This document shows positions 48,596 to 59,599 of a DNA stretch of 64,000 nt, piece after piece. Every line of letters begins with the position of its first letter. The stretch's first letter is position 1. The notes beneath the pieces are model-generated. The model was given only the letters and a program-made list of their open reading frames with translations, was not told the origin of the DNA and did not search any database. Source of the stretch: an uncultured Candidatus Pelagibacter sp. (GTDB lineage Bacteria > Pseudomonadota > Alphaproteobacteria > Pelagibacterales > Pelagibacteraceae); contig CAJWDL010000003.1 of the NCBI GenBank assembly GCA_913030805.1, positions 46,864 through 110,863 of the forward strand, read 5' to 3'. Position numbers and translations under genes: made by a program.

Positions 48596-50765
48596 ACTTT
48601 TTTTCAATTCGCTTACAGTGTAAAATTGGTTCGGTATATCCGGAAGGCTGTTCGCGACCCTTAAATATTAAATCGCAAGCGGCTTTAAATGCAATTGATT
48701 TATCAAAATTAGAGGACATAGCTTTATAGGTAGATCGCCCATGTCGCTTGTAGGCAGGATCAGCAATATTTTGTTTATCAACGATTTCCGCCATTTTGCG
48801 CATTACTTTCATTACTTGTTCAGAATTACAGATGCCATGAAGCAACCAATTAGCAATATGCTGTGAGGAGATTCTCAAAGTGGCCCTATCTTCCATTAGT
48901 CCGATATTATTTATATCGGGTATCTTAGAACAACCCTCGCCATGATTGATCCATCTAACAACATAACCTAATATTCCCTGTGCATTATTTTCCAATTCTT
49001 TTGTAATATCTTTCGTTTCCCAGTTTGGACGGTCAGCAACTGGAATTTTTAAAATATTGGATAGTTTTGCAGAAGACCTCGATGAGATTTTCTTTTGCTG
49101 TTCAAAAACATCAATCTTGTGATAATGAATTGCATGCAAAGTTGCTGCTGTTGGAGAAGGAACCCAAGCACAATTAGCCCCAGCTTTTGGATGGTTTATT
49201 TTTTGCGACATCATATCTTCCATTTTATCTGGCATTGCCCACATACCTTTGCCAATCTGCGCTATCTTTGAAAAGCCGCAAGCAAGACCTGTATCAACAT
49301 TCCAATCTTCATATGCTGACATCCAAGTTGATGTTTTCATTTCCACTTTAGGGATCATAGGTCCTGCCTCCATAGATGTATGTATTTCATCACCAGTACG
49401 ATCTAAAAATCCCGTGTTTATGAACACGACTCTATTTATTGCAACTCTAATGCATTCTTTCAGATTAACAGTTGTGCGTCGTTCTTCATCCATAATACCT
49501 ATTTTGATAGTGTGACGGCTTAAGGACAATACATCTTCAACTTTTTCAAAAAGCGTATTACTAAAATCAACTTCATCCGGTCCATGCATTTTTGGCTTTA
49601 CTATGTAAATAGAACCAGTTTTAGAATTTATTTTGTTCTTAAAATCATGCATTGCGCCAATAGTAGTTATAAAAGCGTCCATTATTCCTTCAGGAATTTC
49701 AGATTTATCTTCTAAGAGTATGGAAGGATTTGTCATTGAGTGACCAACATTTCGATTAAGCAATAAAGCTCGTCCACGTAAAATTAGTTTAGAAAAATCA
49801 GATTCTCCTTTTTGTTCTGCGTTGATATAGATGCGATCAGGGTTCAATTTTCTTGTAAATTTTTTTCCATTTTTTTTTATTTCGGCTTGCAGATCTCCCT
49901 TCATAAGTCCTAACCAATTTCTATAACCTGCCACTTTGTCTTCGGCATCTACTGCTGCTACTGAATCTTCGTGATCTACAATTGTAGTTATGGCAGACTC
50001 TATAATTATATCTTGTATTCCAGCTTTATCTTGACGTCCGTTTGAACCGTTCGGATCAAATATTATATCTATATGGAGATTATTATTTTTCAATAAAAGT
50101 GACGATAGATTCGTAGGTTTTCCGGAATATCCAGCAAATTGTCTAAAATTCTTAAGTTTTAAACTTAATTTGCCATTATAAACTTTTGGAATTTCTGAAA
50201 TGTCTTTCCAGCTATCTTGTTCGAGTGGTACGTTTTCGTCTAAGAAGTTACGAGCATACTCGATTACTTTTTTTCCTCTTTCTGGATCATATGCATCTGC
50301 ACGGTTTGTTTCTTCTATTTTCAGAATTGCATCTGTGCCATAAAGTGCATTATAAAGACTGCCCCATCGTGCATTGGCCGCATTTAATGCATAACGTGCA
50401 TTCATGACCGGAACAACAAGCTGTGGACCCGCAATTACTGAGATTTCATCATCAACATTTTTAGTTTTGATAGAAAAATTGTCACCCTCCTTAACAAGAT
50501 AACCAATCTCTCTTAGAAAAGATGTATAGGAATTAAAATCTATTTCTTGGTCTTTTCGGACAAGATGCCATTCATCAATCTGTTTTTGCATTTTTTCCCT
50601 GATATAGAGAAGTTCTCTATTTCTCGGGGCTAATTCGTGGACGGTTTTATCAAAACCTTTCCAGAACTTTTCAATATTAATATTTGTGCCTGGAAGCAGA
50701 TCTTTATTTACGAATTCTAATAGTTTTGCAGAAACAAGTAATTTACCCTGAGAAATATATTCCAT
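48585..50765 (-). CDS. glcB: malate synthase G
   Basis: The enzyme condenses glyoxylate with acetyl-CoA to malate. The 726-residue single-chain form has [24 protein letters not shown], the [15 protein letters not shown] segment, GLMKGDL, the long AceB core ([31 protein letters not shown]) and [16 protein letters not shown]. These are features of the G isoform. Isocitrate lyase is not in the window. No glycine riboswitch was found upstream, unlike reports for SAR11 glcB. The 169-base gap to accA holds no other recognisable element. Confidence 0.95.
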   Translation of the reverse strand: MEYISQGKLLVSAKLLEFVNKDLLPGTNINIEKFWKGFDKTVHELAPRNRELLYIREKMQKQIDEWHLVRKDQEIDFNSYTSFLREIGYLVKEGDNFSIKTKNVDDEISVIAGPQLVVPVMNARYALNAANARWGSLYNALYGTDAILKIEETNRADAYDPERGKKVIEYARNFLDENVPLEQDSWKDISEIPKVYNGKLSLKLKNFRQFAGYSGKPTNLSSLLLKNNNLHIDIIFDPNGSNGRQDKAGIQDIIIESAITTIVDHEDSVAAVDAEDKVAGYRNWLGLMKGDLQAEIKKNGKKFTRKLNPDRIYINAEQKGESDFSKLILRGRALLLNRNVGHSMTNPSILLEDKSEIPEGIMDAFITTIGAMHDFKNKINSKTGSIYIVKPKMHGPDEVDFSNTLFEKVEDVLSLSRHTIKIGIMDEERRTTVNLKECIRVAINRVVFINTGFLDRTGDEIHTSMEAGPMIPKVEMKTSTWMSAYEDWNVDTGLACGFSKIAQIGKGMWAMPDKMEDMMSQKINHPKAGANCAWVPSPTAATLHAIHYHKIDVFEQQKKISSRSSAKLSNILKIPVADRPNWETKDITKELENNAQGILGYVVRWINHGEGCSKIPDINNIGLMEDRATLRISSQHIANWLLHGICNSEQVMKVMRKMAEIVDKQNIADPAYKRHGRSTYKAMSSNFDKSIAFKAACDLIFKGREQPSGYTEPILHCKRIEKKSTD

Positions 50766-50934
50766 ATTTATTTATTAAAATTTTTTATAATTTCGTTGAT
50801 AAACTAGGCTTTTGATTGTTTGGAATTTTTTACATCTAAACAAATTTTTGCCATCTATCTTTATATTATGGGTCATTAATTGCATGAATTATTATATAGA
50901 TTTAAATATAATAATTAATTAATAACATTTGTAA

Positions 50935-52041
50935 ATGAGAAATTATCTTGAATTTGAAAGTGGGATCAAAGATTTAGAAGAACAACTAGATAAATTAAAA
51001 GACCCATTTAACAAGGGAGGTTTAGCGGAAGTTGATACAAAAAAAATTAATCAAATTCAAAGTGAGTTAGATCAAAAACTTGAGGAAGTTTATTCAAATC
51101 TTAGCCGTTGGCAAAAAACTTTACTCGCAAGACACGAGGAAAGACCTAGGGCAAAATTTATTATAAATAATTTGTTTTCTGATTTTATAAATTTATCTGG
51201 CGATAGACAATTTGCTGATGACAAATCGGTATTGGTAGGTTTTGGAGTATTTGAAGATCAATCTGTTTTAGTTATAGGACAAGAAAAAGGTGATGATTTG
51301 GATGGTAGAATTGAAAGAAATTTTGGAATGATGCGCCCAGAGGGTTATCGAAAATGCATTAGATTAATGCAACTTGCGGATAAATTTAATATCCCAATAA
51401 TATCATTTGTTGATACACCCGGAGCTTATCCTGGAGTGGGTGCCGAAGAGCGAGGCCAAGCAGAGGCAATAGCAAGATCTATAGAATGTTCTATGTCTTT
51501 AAGAGTTCCAAATATTTCAATTATTATTGGAGAAGGTGGATCAGGGGGTGCGATTGCATTAGCTTCTTCCAATAAAATAATAATGCTTGAAAATGCAATT
51601 TATAGTGTAATTAGTCCAGAGGGTTGTGCTAGTATTCTTTGGCGAGATCCAAAAAAATCATTAGAAGCCGCAGATGCCATGAAGCTTTCAGCTCAGGATT
51701 TACTTGAGCTTGGAATCGTAGACTCGGTTATCAAAGAACCACTTGGGGGAGCCCATAGAGATAAGAAAGCATTACTTGACGAAATCAAAAAGTCTATCAG
51801 GAAAAATTTGAGAGAATTATCCGAACTAAGCAGGGAGAATATTTTAAATCATCGAAAACAGAAATTTCTTTCTATTGGAAGGAAGAAAGGCCTAGTAAAA
51901 AATATTAACAGCAGAGATAGAATGACCATGGAAGAAAATGTTTTTTCAAATTTAAAACAAAAAATTAATAAAAATAAAATAGTTATGATAATTACACTAG
52001 CGCTGGCTGTTCTAGTTTCATTAACGTTACTGTATCTATAG
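50935..52041 (+). CDS. accA: acetyl-CoA carboxylase carboxyltransferase subunit alpha with C-terminal membrane helix
   Basis: AccA partners AccD. The coiled N-terminal helix pair (about 1-60) and the core with GQEKGDDLDGRIERNFGMMRPEGYRK (parts), SFVDTPGAYPGVGAEERGQ, IGEGGSGGAIAL and SVISPEGCASILWRD are normal. Standard AccA ends near residue 320. Here about 45 residues follow, finishing in a 20-residue hydrophobic helix (about 348-368, IVMIITLALAVLVSLTLLYL) after a basic stretch. That predicts a tail anchor in the inner membrane. The stop overlaps the convergent secA by 6 bases. Confidence 0.93.
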   Translation: MRNYLEFESGIKDLEEQLDKLKDPFNKGGLAEVDTKKINQIQSELDQKLEEVYSNLSRWQKTLLARHEERPRAKFIINNLFSDFINLSGDRQFADDKSVLVGFGVFEDQSVLVIGQEKGDDLDGRIERNFGMMRPEGYRKCIRLMQLADKFNIPIISFVDTPGAYPGVGAEERGQAEAIARSIECSMSLRVPNISIIIGEGGSGGAIALASSNKIIMLENAIYSVISPEGCASILWRDPKKSLEAADAMKLSAQDLLELGIVDSVIKEPLGGAHRDKKALLDEIKKSIRKNLRELSELSRENILNHRKQKFLSIGRKKGLVKNINSRDRMTMEENVFSNLKQKINKNKIVMIITLALAVLVSLTLLYL

Positions 52042-54624
52042 TGCGCCACAGCAATGTTTAAATTTTTTTTCTGTAACAGGACATCTTTCATTTCTAGATA
52101 TTTTTTGATTTTTTTTTGCCAGTAATAGGCAATCGGGATTATTTGCCATGTTTATTTTATTAATATTTAAATTTTTATTTTTTTCTTGCTGATTTTCGAC
52201 TGGTTTTTCAACAATAACAAGATTATTTAGAATGGAAATAGTATCAGTTTTAATTTTCTCAAGTAATTTTTCAAATAAACCAAAGGCCTCTTTTTTGTAC
52301 TCAATAAGAGGATCTCTTTGGCCATATCCTCTTAATCCAATTACCTGTCTTAGTTGTTCTAAATATTGAAGATGAGACTTCCAATTCATATCCAAAGTTT
52401 GAATAAATATTCTTCTTTCCAATTCATTATTTTGCTCGTCATTTATAAATTCCACTCTTTTTAGTCTCTGCTGGATAAACTTGTCGACAATATATTTTTT
52501 AAAATTTTCGTCATCCATATTCATCAAGTTGTTTATTTCTTCTTCATTAACACTTCTTCCTAACAAAGATTTAATTTTAATATTTACGCTTTTATTTTTT
52601 GGATCTTTTCTAATAATTTTTTTATCTTCAACAATTTGATCAATTAATTCCCTAAGAAAGTGTGTTGTCAGAGTGCTTACAGATGAACTTGACAAGATTT
52701 CTCTTCTTTGAGAAAAAATCACCTTTCTTTGGTCATTATTACAGTCATCGAATTTCAATAAAGTTTTCCTAATATCGTAATTTCTTGCTTCAACTTTCTG
52801 CTGCGCCCTTTCCAAAGCTTTATTAATCCAAGGATGATCAATAGATTCGTTCTCCTTTAATCCAAACTTTTTAAGCATGGCATCTATAGATTCTGAACCA
52901 AATATTCTCATTAAATCATCTTGAAGACTTATATAAAAAATTGAATTTCCCTGATCTCCCTGTCGTCCTGCCCTGCCTCTTAATTGGTTATCTATTCTCC
53001 GTGATTCATGACGTTCAGATCCTATTACAAAAAGTCCACCAAGTTCTTTAACTTTGTTTTTTTCTTCGATGGTAGAATTGTCATTTTTGTCAATTTGCTT
53101 TCCACCCAATTTTATATCTTGACCTCTGCCGGCCATCGAAGTTGCAATAGTTACAGTATTCAATTTTCCTGCATCGGCAATAATTTGTGCTTCTTTTTTA
53201 TGATGTTTTGCATTCAATACAGAATGTTTAATGTTTTTTTTCTTAAGCAATGACGAATATATTTCTGACTTTTCAACACTAGTTGTTCCAACTAAAATTG
53301 GCTGTCCTTTCTTGTGGTATTCAAAAATTTTATTTACTATTGCAAGATTTTTTTCCTGATCTGTTCTGAAAATTTGATCATTCCAGTCTTTCCGTATCAT
53401 TGGTTTGTGAGTAGGAATCGAAACAATTGGCAATTTATATATGTCAAAAAATTCTTCAGCCTCTGTGGCTGCCGTACCGGTCATTCCGCTAAGCTTGCGA
53501 TACATTCGGAAGTAATTTTGATAGGTTATTGATGCCAGAGTTTCATTTTCAGATAATATTTCCACATTTTCCTTTGCCTCTAGAGCTTGATGAAGTCCAT
53601 CAGAGAATCTTCGTCCTTCCAAAATCCTTCCTGTGTGTTCATCTATTATCTTAACGCTGTTATCCTTCACCATGTAATCTTTGTCTTTGGCAAACAAATA
53701 ATTAGCCCTTAGAGCTTGATTAACATGATGAACTAAACCCATATTTTCAGGGTCATAAAAATTATTATTTTTTAGAATTCCAGCATTGGAAAATATTTTT
53801 TCAACACTGTCTGTTCCTTTATCAGTTAGCATGACATTTTTATCTTTTTCATCAATCTCAAAATCGGTTTTGTTTAGTTGTTTTATCAATTTATCGATAG
53901 CCAAATATCTGCTTGTTTTGTCTTCTGTGGCACCAGAAATTATAAGAGGTGTTCTTGCTTCATCGACAAGTACAGAATCTACTTCATCGACGATGCAAAA
54001 ATTATGACCTCTCTGAACAATATCAGAAATAGAAAGTTTCATGTTATCTCTTAAATAATCAAAACCAAATTCACTGTTGGTTCCGTATGTGACATCGTAA
54101 TTGTAATTTTTCTTTCTATTATAATCGTCCAAACTATTTGTTATACATCCGACCTGTAATCCCAAAAAATGGTAAATTTTACCCATCCATTCAGAATCTC
54201 TCTGAGCCAAATAGTCATTAACAGTCACAACATGAACTCCCTTTTCTTCTAAAGAGTTTAAGTAGACAGGTAACGTAGAAACCAAAGTTTTTCCCTCTCC
54301 AGTTTTCATTTCGGCGATTTTATTTTCATGTAAAACAATCCCACCCATTAATTGGACGTCATAATGTCTTTCATTTAGCATTCTAAAGGCAGCCTCCCTA
54401 ACCAGGGCAAAAGTTTCTGGCAATAGACTTTCTAGGCTTTCTCCTTTTTTAAATCTTTGTTTAAATTCCATGGTTTTTTTTGGAAATTGATCATCTTTAA
54501 AATTTTTAACCGTATTTTCATTTTGGTTAATCTGTGTCACTAATGATTTGATTCTATCCAATTCTCTATCATTATCTGATTTGAAAATTTTTTTGATAAA
54601 TTTTGGAATATTCAATATTCTCAT
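52036..54624 (-). CDS. secA: preprotein translocase ATPase SecA
   Basis: SecA drives export through SecYEG. The 862-residue protein has the motor motifs MKTGEGKTLVSTLPVYLN, VDEVDSVLVDEARTPLI and GRAGRQGDQGNS, plus the preprotein-binding and helical scaffold domains. The C-terminal zinc tail that binds SecB is degenerate: CPVTEKKFKHCCG replaces CxCGSGKKYKxCHG, so only the last two Cys and one first Cys remain. It is divergent from argJ by 72 bases. Confidence 0.96.
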   Translation of the reverse strand: MRILNIPKFIKKIFKSDNDRELDRIKSLVTQINQNENTVKNFKDDQFPKKTMEFKQRFKKGESLESLLPETFALVREAAFRMLNERHYDVQLMGGIVLHENKIAEMKTGEGKTLVSTLPVYLNSLEEKGVHVVTVNDYLAQRDSEWMGKIYHFLGLQVGCITNSLDDYNRKKNYNYDVTYGTNSEFGFDYLRDNMKLSISDIVQRGHNFCIVDEVDSVLVDEARTPLIISGATEDKTSRYLAIDKLIKQLNKTDFEIDEKDKNVMLTDKGTDSVEKIFSNAGILKNNNFYDPENMGLVHHVNQALRANYLFAKDKDYMVKDNSVKIIDEHTGRILEGRRFSDGLHQALEAKENVEILSENETLASITYQNYFRMYRKLSGMTGTAATEAEEFFDIYKLPIVSIPTHKPMIRKDWNDQIFRTDQEKNLAIVNKIFEYHKKGQPILVGTTSVEKSEIYSSLLKKKNIKHSVLNAKHHKKEAQIIADAGKLNTVTIATSMAGRGQDIKLGGKQIDKNDNSTIEEKNKVKELGGLFVIGSERHESRRIDNQLRGRAGRQGDQGNSIFYISLQDDLMRIFGSESIDAMLKKFGLKENESIDHPWINKALERAQQKVEARNYDIRKTLLKFDDCNNDQRKVIFSQRREILSSSSVSTLTTHFLRELIDQIVEDKKIIRKDPKNKSVNIKIKSLLGRSVNEEEINNLMNMDDENFKKYIVDKFIQQRLKRVEFINDEQNNELERRIFIQTLDMNWKSHLQYLEQLRQVIGLRGYGQRDPLIEYKKEAFGLFEKLLEKIKTDTISILNNLVIVEKPVENQQEKNKNLNINKINMANNPDCLLLAKKNQKISRNERCPVTEKKFKHCCGAL

Positions 54625-54696
54625 ATTATTTTTTCATTTGATGAAGTTTCATAAAGCTAGTATCAATATAATTATTTATTATCAAAATTAAACAAA

Positions 54697-56013
54697 ATGA
54701 CTATTAATTTAAAAAATTTATTAAATCCAAATATAAAAACATCTAAAATGGGAGATTTTCAAGAGTTAAAGGGAATAGGGGGACTTTCTATATCTGCTGT
54801 TTCGGCCGATTTGTACAAAAATGGCAGAGACGATTTATCTCTTTTTTATTTTAAAGATGGGGCAAAATATGCTGCACTTTATACAAAATCTAAAATTGTT
54901 TCGAAGAGCATTGATTGGAATTTAAAAGTTAAAAATAAATCTATAAAAGCTTTATTGGTAAATACAAAAAATGCCAATACATTTACTGGAAGACAAGGTT
55001 TTCAGGGCTTAAAAGAATTATCTAAATCACTATCAAAATGTTTGACATTAAAATTGGCCCAAGAACCACAAGGAGTAAGAGACATAGTTGATACAAACGA
55101 AATAATTTTTGCTTCTACTGGTGTTATTGGAGATGTTTTCCCAACTGAAAAAATAAGAGAACGAATTCCATATTTAGTTCAAAATTTAAAAGATATTCAA
55201 AATAAATATGTTTGGTTTAAAGCAGCATCATCAATTCTTACAACGGACACGCGTCCAAAACTAGCTTTCGAAGAATGTGAAATTGGAAGTAAAAAAATTA
55301 AAATTTCCGCTATAGCTAAAGGATCAGGAATGATAGCACCTAAATTAAGCTACAACCATGCTACAATGTTGGCATTCATATTTACCGATGCAAATATTCC
55401 ATCAGTTGTTTTAAAGGGATTACTATCGAGAAATATTAATACAACATTTAATGCAATTACTGTTGATGGTGATACATCTACAAATGATGCGGTTATGATC
55501 TTTGCTACTGGGAAAATAAAAAATTCAAAAATATACAACATTTTAGATCCAAAATTAAAAAAATTTGAAAAAGCTTTACATAATGTGATGTTAAATTTGT
55601 CAAAACAAATTGTTATAGACGGCGAAGGTGCAAAAAAATTTGTAACAATTAATGTAAGCAAGGCAAGATCAATGCAAGGAGCAAAAAAAATTGCATTTTC
55701 TGTCGCAAACTCTCCTTTGGTTAAAACTGCTGTTGCAGGCGAAGATCCTAACTATGGTAGGATTATAATGGCGATTGGAAAATCGAAAGAAGATATAGCA
55801 CCCAATAATCTAACAATTAGATTTGGAAAATTCACTGTTGTAGAAAATGGTAAGCAAATTGACAATTATAACGAAGAAATTATTAGGAACTATATGAGGT
55901 GGAATGCTATAGAAATTAATATTGAATTAAATATGGGCAAAAGTAATTTTACTGCTTATACTTGTGATTTTACTAAGGATTATATTGATATCAATACCGA
56001 TTATAGAAACTAA
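54697..56013 (+). CDS. argJ: glutamate N-acetyltransferase / amino-acid acetyltransferase
   Basis: ArgJ recycles the acetyl group from acetylornithine to glutamate; the bifunctional form can also use acetyl-CoA. The 438-residue precursor self-cleaves before the Thr in NHATMLAFIFTDA. Other blocks are NTKNANTFTGRQGF, IFASTGVIGDVFP, VDGDTSTNDAVMIFATG and GEDPNYGRIIMAIGKS, and it ends ITYCDF-like (YTCDFTKDYIDINTDYRN). Whether it is bifunctional is not readable. It complements argD-argF. Confidence 0.93.
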   Translation: MTINLKNLLNPNIKTSKMGDFQELKGIGGLSISAVSADLYKNGRDDLSLFYFKDGAKYAALYTKSKIVSKSIDWNLKVKNKSIKALLVNTKNANTFTGRQGFQGLKELSKSLSKCLTLKLAQEPQGVRDIVDTNEIIFASTGVIGDVFPTEKIRERIPYLVQNLKDIQNKYVWFKAASSILTTDTRPKLAFEECEIGSKKIKISAIAKGSGMIAPKLSYNHATMLAFIFTDANIPSVVLKGLLSRNINTTFNAITVDGDTSTNDAVMIFATGKIKNSKIYNILDPKLKKFEKALHNVMLNLSKQIVIDGEGAKKFVTINVSKARSMQGAKKIAFSVANSPLVKTAVAGEDPNYGRIIMAIGKSKEDIAPNNLTIRFGKFTVVENGKQIDNYNEEIIRNYMRWNAIEINIELNMGKSNFTAYTCDFTKDYIDINTDYRN

Positions 56014-56050
56014 CTTGAATTATTAAAAAATAATTATTAATTAGATAAGT

Positions 56051-56467
56051 ATGATCAAATACAGTTTAACATGTAAGTGCAGTTGTACTTTTGACAGTTG
56101 GTTTGCAAGTTCTAGTGAATTTGGAAGACTTATGAAAAAAAAGTTAATTACATGCATTGAATGTAATTCAAATAATGTAAACAAATCTATAATGGCGCCC
56201 AATGTATCTGGTTCAAAAAAAATTGACAATATAAATTATGAATTTCAAAAAAATATAAAAAAAAAAATTATTAAATATCAAAAATTTATTAAAAAAAATT
56301 GCAGGTATGTTGATGATAGATTTGCTCAAGAAGCTAGAAGTATTCACTACAATAAAAAAGAAACAAAAAGTATTTATGGCAGAGTAACCACTGATGAAAT
56401 TAATGAATTAAATGAAGAAGGAATCGAAACTATTACCATCCCATGGTACGATAAAACTGAAAATTAA
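56051..56467 (+). CDS. DUF1178 family protein
   Basis: A 138-residue protein with the DUF1178 pattern: MIKYSLTCKCSCTFDSWFASSSEF at the start (Cys C8, C10, C12) and the pair CIEC near residue 35. The end reads RSIHYNKKETKSIYGRVTTDEINELNEEGI. The cysteines suggest a zinc ribbon. The function is unknown, and it is typical of alphaproteobacteria. It converges on ubiG with a 1-base gap. Confidence 0.88.
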   Translation: MIKYSLTCKCSCTFDSWFASSSEFGRLMKKKLITCIECNSNNVNKSIMAPNVSGSKKIDNINYEFQKNIKKKIIKYQKFIKKNCRYVDDRFAQEARSIHYNKKETKSIYGRVTTDEINELNEEGIETITIPWYDKTEN

Positions 56468-56468
56468 A

Positions 56469-57191
56469 TTATTTTTTTATGAAAGAAGATATATAGTTTA
56501 CCGAGTTGTCCTTACCAGTTTTCCATTGATCTAGTAGTGGATTATATATTATTCCGTGAATTCCATTTGATTTTAAATTGTGTTTCATCGTTGTTTTAAT
56601 TAATTCCTCGGGTTTTACAAACAAATTCCAATCATGTGTTCCAATTGGTAACCATTTTAAAATATATTCTGCCCCAGCGATTGCAAATAGATAAGACTTA
56701 AAGGTTCTGTTGATTGTTGCAATAAATATAATTCCGTTTTTTTTTAATAAATTTGCACAAGATTTTATAAAATGGTTTAAATCAGAAACATGTTCAACAG
56801 TTTCCATATTTAAAATTACATCAAATTTTTTTTTGATTTTTAATTTTTCAGGCGAGGCAGTTACATAATTAATTTTTAGTTTATTTTTTTTAGCGTGAAT
56901 TTTAGCAACATCAATATTTTTTCTTATAGCATCAATTCCAGTTACTTTTGCACCAAGTCTACACATTGGTTCCGATAACAGACCACCTCCACAACCTACA
57001 TCCAACAAAGAAAGTTTGTTCAGTGGGCTTTTTAAATTGGCAATGTTAAAATGATCAATAATGTTTTGCTTTATGTATTTAATTCTAACTGGATTAAGTT
57101 TATGTAAAGGCTTAAATTTTCCTAGAGGATTCCACCATTCTTCAGATAACTTCGAAAATTTTTCAATTTCTTTATAATTTATTGTGTTCAA
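56469..57191 (-). CDS. ubiG: ubiquinone biosynthesis O-methyltransferase
   Basis: UbiG performs both O-methylations in ubiquinone synthesis. The 240-residue protein begins with KFSKLSEEWWNPLGKFKPLHKLNPVRIKYI in parts typical of UbiG (WWNPLGKFKPLH). The SAM motif is LLDVGCGGGLLSEPM, with ILNMETVEHVSD and GTHDWNLFVKPEEL later. It is the only ubiquinone gene seen here. Confidence 0.94.
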   Translation of the reverse strand: MNTINYKEIEKFSKLSEEWWNPLGKFKPLHKLNPVRIKYIKQNIIDHFNIANLKSPLNKLSLLDVGCGGGLLSEPMCRLGAKVTGIDAIRKNIDVAKIHAKKNKLKINYVTASPEKLKIKKKFDVILNMETVEHVSDLNHFIKSCANLLKKNGIIFIATINRTFKSYLFAIAGAEYILKWLPIGTHDWNLFVKPEELIKTTMKHNLKSNGIHGIIYNPLLDQWKTGKDNSVNYISSFIKK

Positions 57192-57275
57192 AATAGATTA
57201 TCTTGTGAAAATTAATTATTAAGAGTATTTTTACCAAAATTTTTTATAAGTATAAATAAATAGTATTAAATAATT

Positions 57276-58481
57276 ATGCCTTTATTAGTTTTAAAATTTG
57301 GTGGTACTTCTGTAGGTAACTGCGAAAAAATTATAAAAGTAGCAAAACTGATCAAAAAGTATCATGATAAAAAAAATAAAGTTATCGTTGTATCTTCGGC
57401 CATGACCGGAGTTACAAACGATTTAGATAGAAAATCAAAAAGCATTAGTGAAAAATTTGAAAAGTCCGAATACGATGTTTTAGTTTCAGCAGGTGAACAA
57501 ATTGCTTGTTCATTGTTAGCAGGATCTCTTATAAAATTAGGACTAAAATCAAGATCTTGGTTAAGTTGGCAGATACCTATACTAACTGACGGCAAGTATG
57601 CTTCATCACGAATAAAAAAAATTAATACAAAAGATGTTCTATCCTTTCTTAACAAAGGTGGCATACCTGTAATAACTGGATTTCAAGGAATTTCGATTGA
57701 AAAACGTGTTACAACTCTTGGAAGAGGTGGATCAGACGCATCAGCAATAGCTATTGCTAAATTTTTCAATGCCGATAGTTGCATAATTTATACAGATGTT
57801 GACGGCGTTTATACAACAGACCCAAGAGTTAATTCGAAAGCAAAAAAAATTGATAAAATCTCATATGAAGAAATGTTAGAAATGGCATCCCTCGGCGCCA
57901 CTATTATGCAACCATCGTCTATTCAGGATGCGATGTTAAATAATATAAAAATAGATATTAGATCTACTTTTTCGAAAAATCCTGGAACAAAGATTACAAA
58001 TGAAATTAGCGCTACAAACAAAAAAATAATAACTGGAATCTCGTATACAAAAAATGAAGCTAAAATTACTGTAGTAGGCGTGCGGGATCAGCCCGGGGTA
58101 GCCTCTGGAATATTCAAACCTTTGAAAGATATAAATTTGGATATGATAGTACAAACATCCTCTGCCGATGGGGGAGAAACTGATATTACTTTTACAATAA
58201 AAAAAGAAGATATTAAAAGAGTTATAAATCTATTAAAAAAGAATAAAAAAATTTCCTATGAAAAAATTATTCATGATGACAAAGTTTCGAAGATATCAGT
58301 AGTTGGCGCAGGAATGATTACTCAGCCGGGGGTAGCACAAAAATTCTTTAAGGCATTAGCAAAAGAAAAAATTAACATAATGGTCATTTCTACCTCAGAA
58401 ATAAAAATTTCTGTTATCATTGATCAAAAACATATTAATAGGGCAGTTAAAGTTTTACATAAAGAATTTGATCTGGAATAA
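57276..58481 (+). CDS. lysC: aspartate kinase
   Basis: This enzyme phosphorylates aspartate for lysine, threonine and methionine synthesis. The 401-residue protein has KFGGTSVGN at the start, VSAGEQIACSLLA, TTLGRGGSDASAIAIA and IYTDVDGVYTTDPR in the kinase domain. Two ACT domains (about 265-400) follow, with ITVVGVRDQPGVASGIF and ISVVGAGMITQPGVA, implying feedback control. ispG follows in 12 bases. Confidence 0.95.
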   Translation: MPLLVLKFGGTSVGNCEKIIKVAKLIKKYHDKKNKVIVVSSAMTGVTNDLDRKSKSISEKFEKSEYDVLVSAGEQIACSLLAGSLIKLGLKSRSWLSWQIPILTDGKYASSRIKKINTKDVLSFLNKGGIPVITGFQGISIEKRVTTLGRGGSDASAIAIAKFFNADSCIIYTDVDGVYTTDPRVNSKAKKIDKISYEEMLEMASLGATIMQPSSIQDAMLNNIKIDIRSTFSKNPGTKITNEISATNKKIITGISYTKNEAKITVVGVRDQPGVASGIFKPLKDINLDMIVQTSSADGGETDITFTIKKEDIKRVINLLKKNKKISYEKIIHDDKVSKISVVGAGMITQPGVAQKFFKALAKEKINIMVISTSEIKISVIIDQKHINRAVKVLHKEFDLE

Positions 58482-58493
58482 ACATAAGTAATA

Positions 58494-59591
58494 ATGAACT
58501 TAAGACCATTTAGGGATATTAAGAGAAGAAAAAAAAAAGTTATTTCTGTAGGCAAAGTAAAAATAGGAGGTGATTTTCCTATTGCCGTTCAATCAATGAC
58601 CAATACTTTAACAACCGATGTTAAGGCTACAATAAATCAAATTAACGAGTTACATGATGTTGGCGCAGACATTGTTAGAGTATCTTGTCCGGACAAAGAA
58701 TCTTCTTTATCTTTAAAGGAAATAATCAAAAATGTTAAAGTGCCTATAGTTGCTGATGTTCACTTTCATTATAAGAGAGCAATCGAAGCAGCAGAATCAG
58801 GCGCTCATTGTTTGAGAATTAATCCAGGAAATATCGGTTCTAAAGAAAGGGTTTACGAAATCTTAAAATCTGCAAAAGATAATAATTGTTCTGTACGAAT
58901 TGGTGTTAATGCCGGATCATTAGAAAAAACAATTTTAGAAAAATATAAAGAACCATGTCCAGAGGCAATGGTAGAAAGTGCTCTAGAGAAAATAAAAATT
59001 TTAGAAGATAAAAATTTCTTTAATTTTAAAATCAGTGTTAAATCATCTGATGTTTTTTTGTCAGTGAAAGCATATAAAGTTTTATCAGAACAGTGCGATT
59101 ATCCTTTACATTTGGGAATAACAGAGGCTGGAAGTTTAATTCCCGGAAGTGTTAAATCTTCAATTGGACTTGGTATGCTTCTTATGGAAGGTATTGGAGA
59201 TACAATTCGCGTCTCTTTATCAGCTAATCCGGTAGAAGAAGTGAAAGTAGGTTTTGAAATATTAAAGTCACTAAATTTAAGACACAGAGGTGTTAATATC
59301 ATTTCTTGCCCCTCTTGTGCTAGGCAAGCTTTTCCTATAATTGAAACTGTAAAAAATTTAGAAAAAAAACTTGCGCATATAAAAACTCCGATAACTTTAT
59401 CTATTATTGGATGCGTAGTGAATGGACCAGGTGAAGCAGCCCAAACACAAATTGGATTAACAGGCGGAGGACAAGGTAATAATATGGTTTATATTTCGGG
59501 AATGCCCCATCATAAGGTTGCAAGTAAAAATATAATCTCACATATAGTTGATTTAGTTGAAAAGAAATCTGACGAATTAGAAAAAAAATAA
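58494..59591 (+). CDS. ispG: 4-hydroxy-3-methylbut-2-enyl diphosphate synthase (GcpE)
   Basis: IspG is a [4Fe-4S] enzyme of the MEP isoprenoid pathway. The 365-residue protein has the TIM barrel ([45 protein letters not shown]) and a C-terminal cluster domain with SCPSCAR and [10 protein letters not shown] providing three Cys and a Glu. It is preceded by lysC and followed by prfA on the same strand, with gaps of 8-12 bases. Confidence 0.96.
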   Translation: MNLRPFRDIKRRKKKVISVGKVKIGGDFPIAVQSMTNTLTTDVKATINQINELHDVGADIVRVSCPDKESSLSLKEIIKNVKVPIVADVHFHYKRAIEAAESGAHCLRINPGNIGSKERVYEILKSAKDNNCSVRIGVNAGSLEKTILEKYKEPCPEAMVESALEKIKILEDKNFFNFKISVKSSDVFLSVKAYKVLSEQCDYPLHLGITEAGSLIPGSVKSSIGLGMLLMEGIGDTIRVSLSANPVEEVKVGFEILKSLNLRHRGVNIISCPSCARQAFPIIETVKNLEKKLAHIKTPITLSIIGCVVNGPGEAAQTQIGLTGGGQGNNMVYISGMPHHKVASKNIISHIVDLVEKKSDELEKK

Positions 59592-59599
59592 ATTTTATA

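Noticed and set aside
50766..50934. Glycine riboswitch upstream of malate synthase, as reported in SAR11
   Set aside because: I read the minus strand of the gap and found no GGAGAG-type glycine aptamer core; the region is plain AT-rich sequence.
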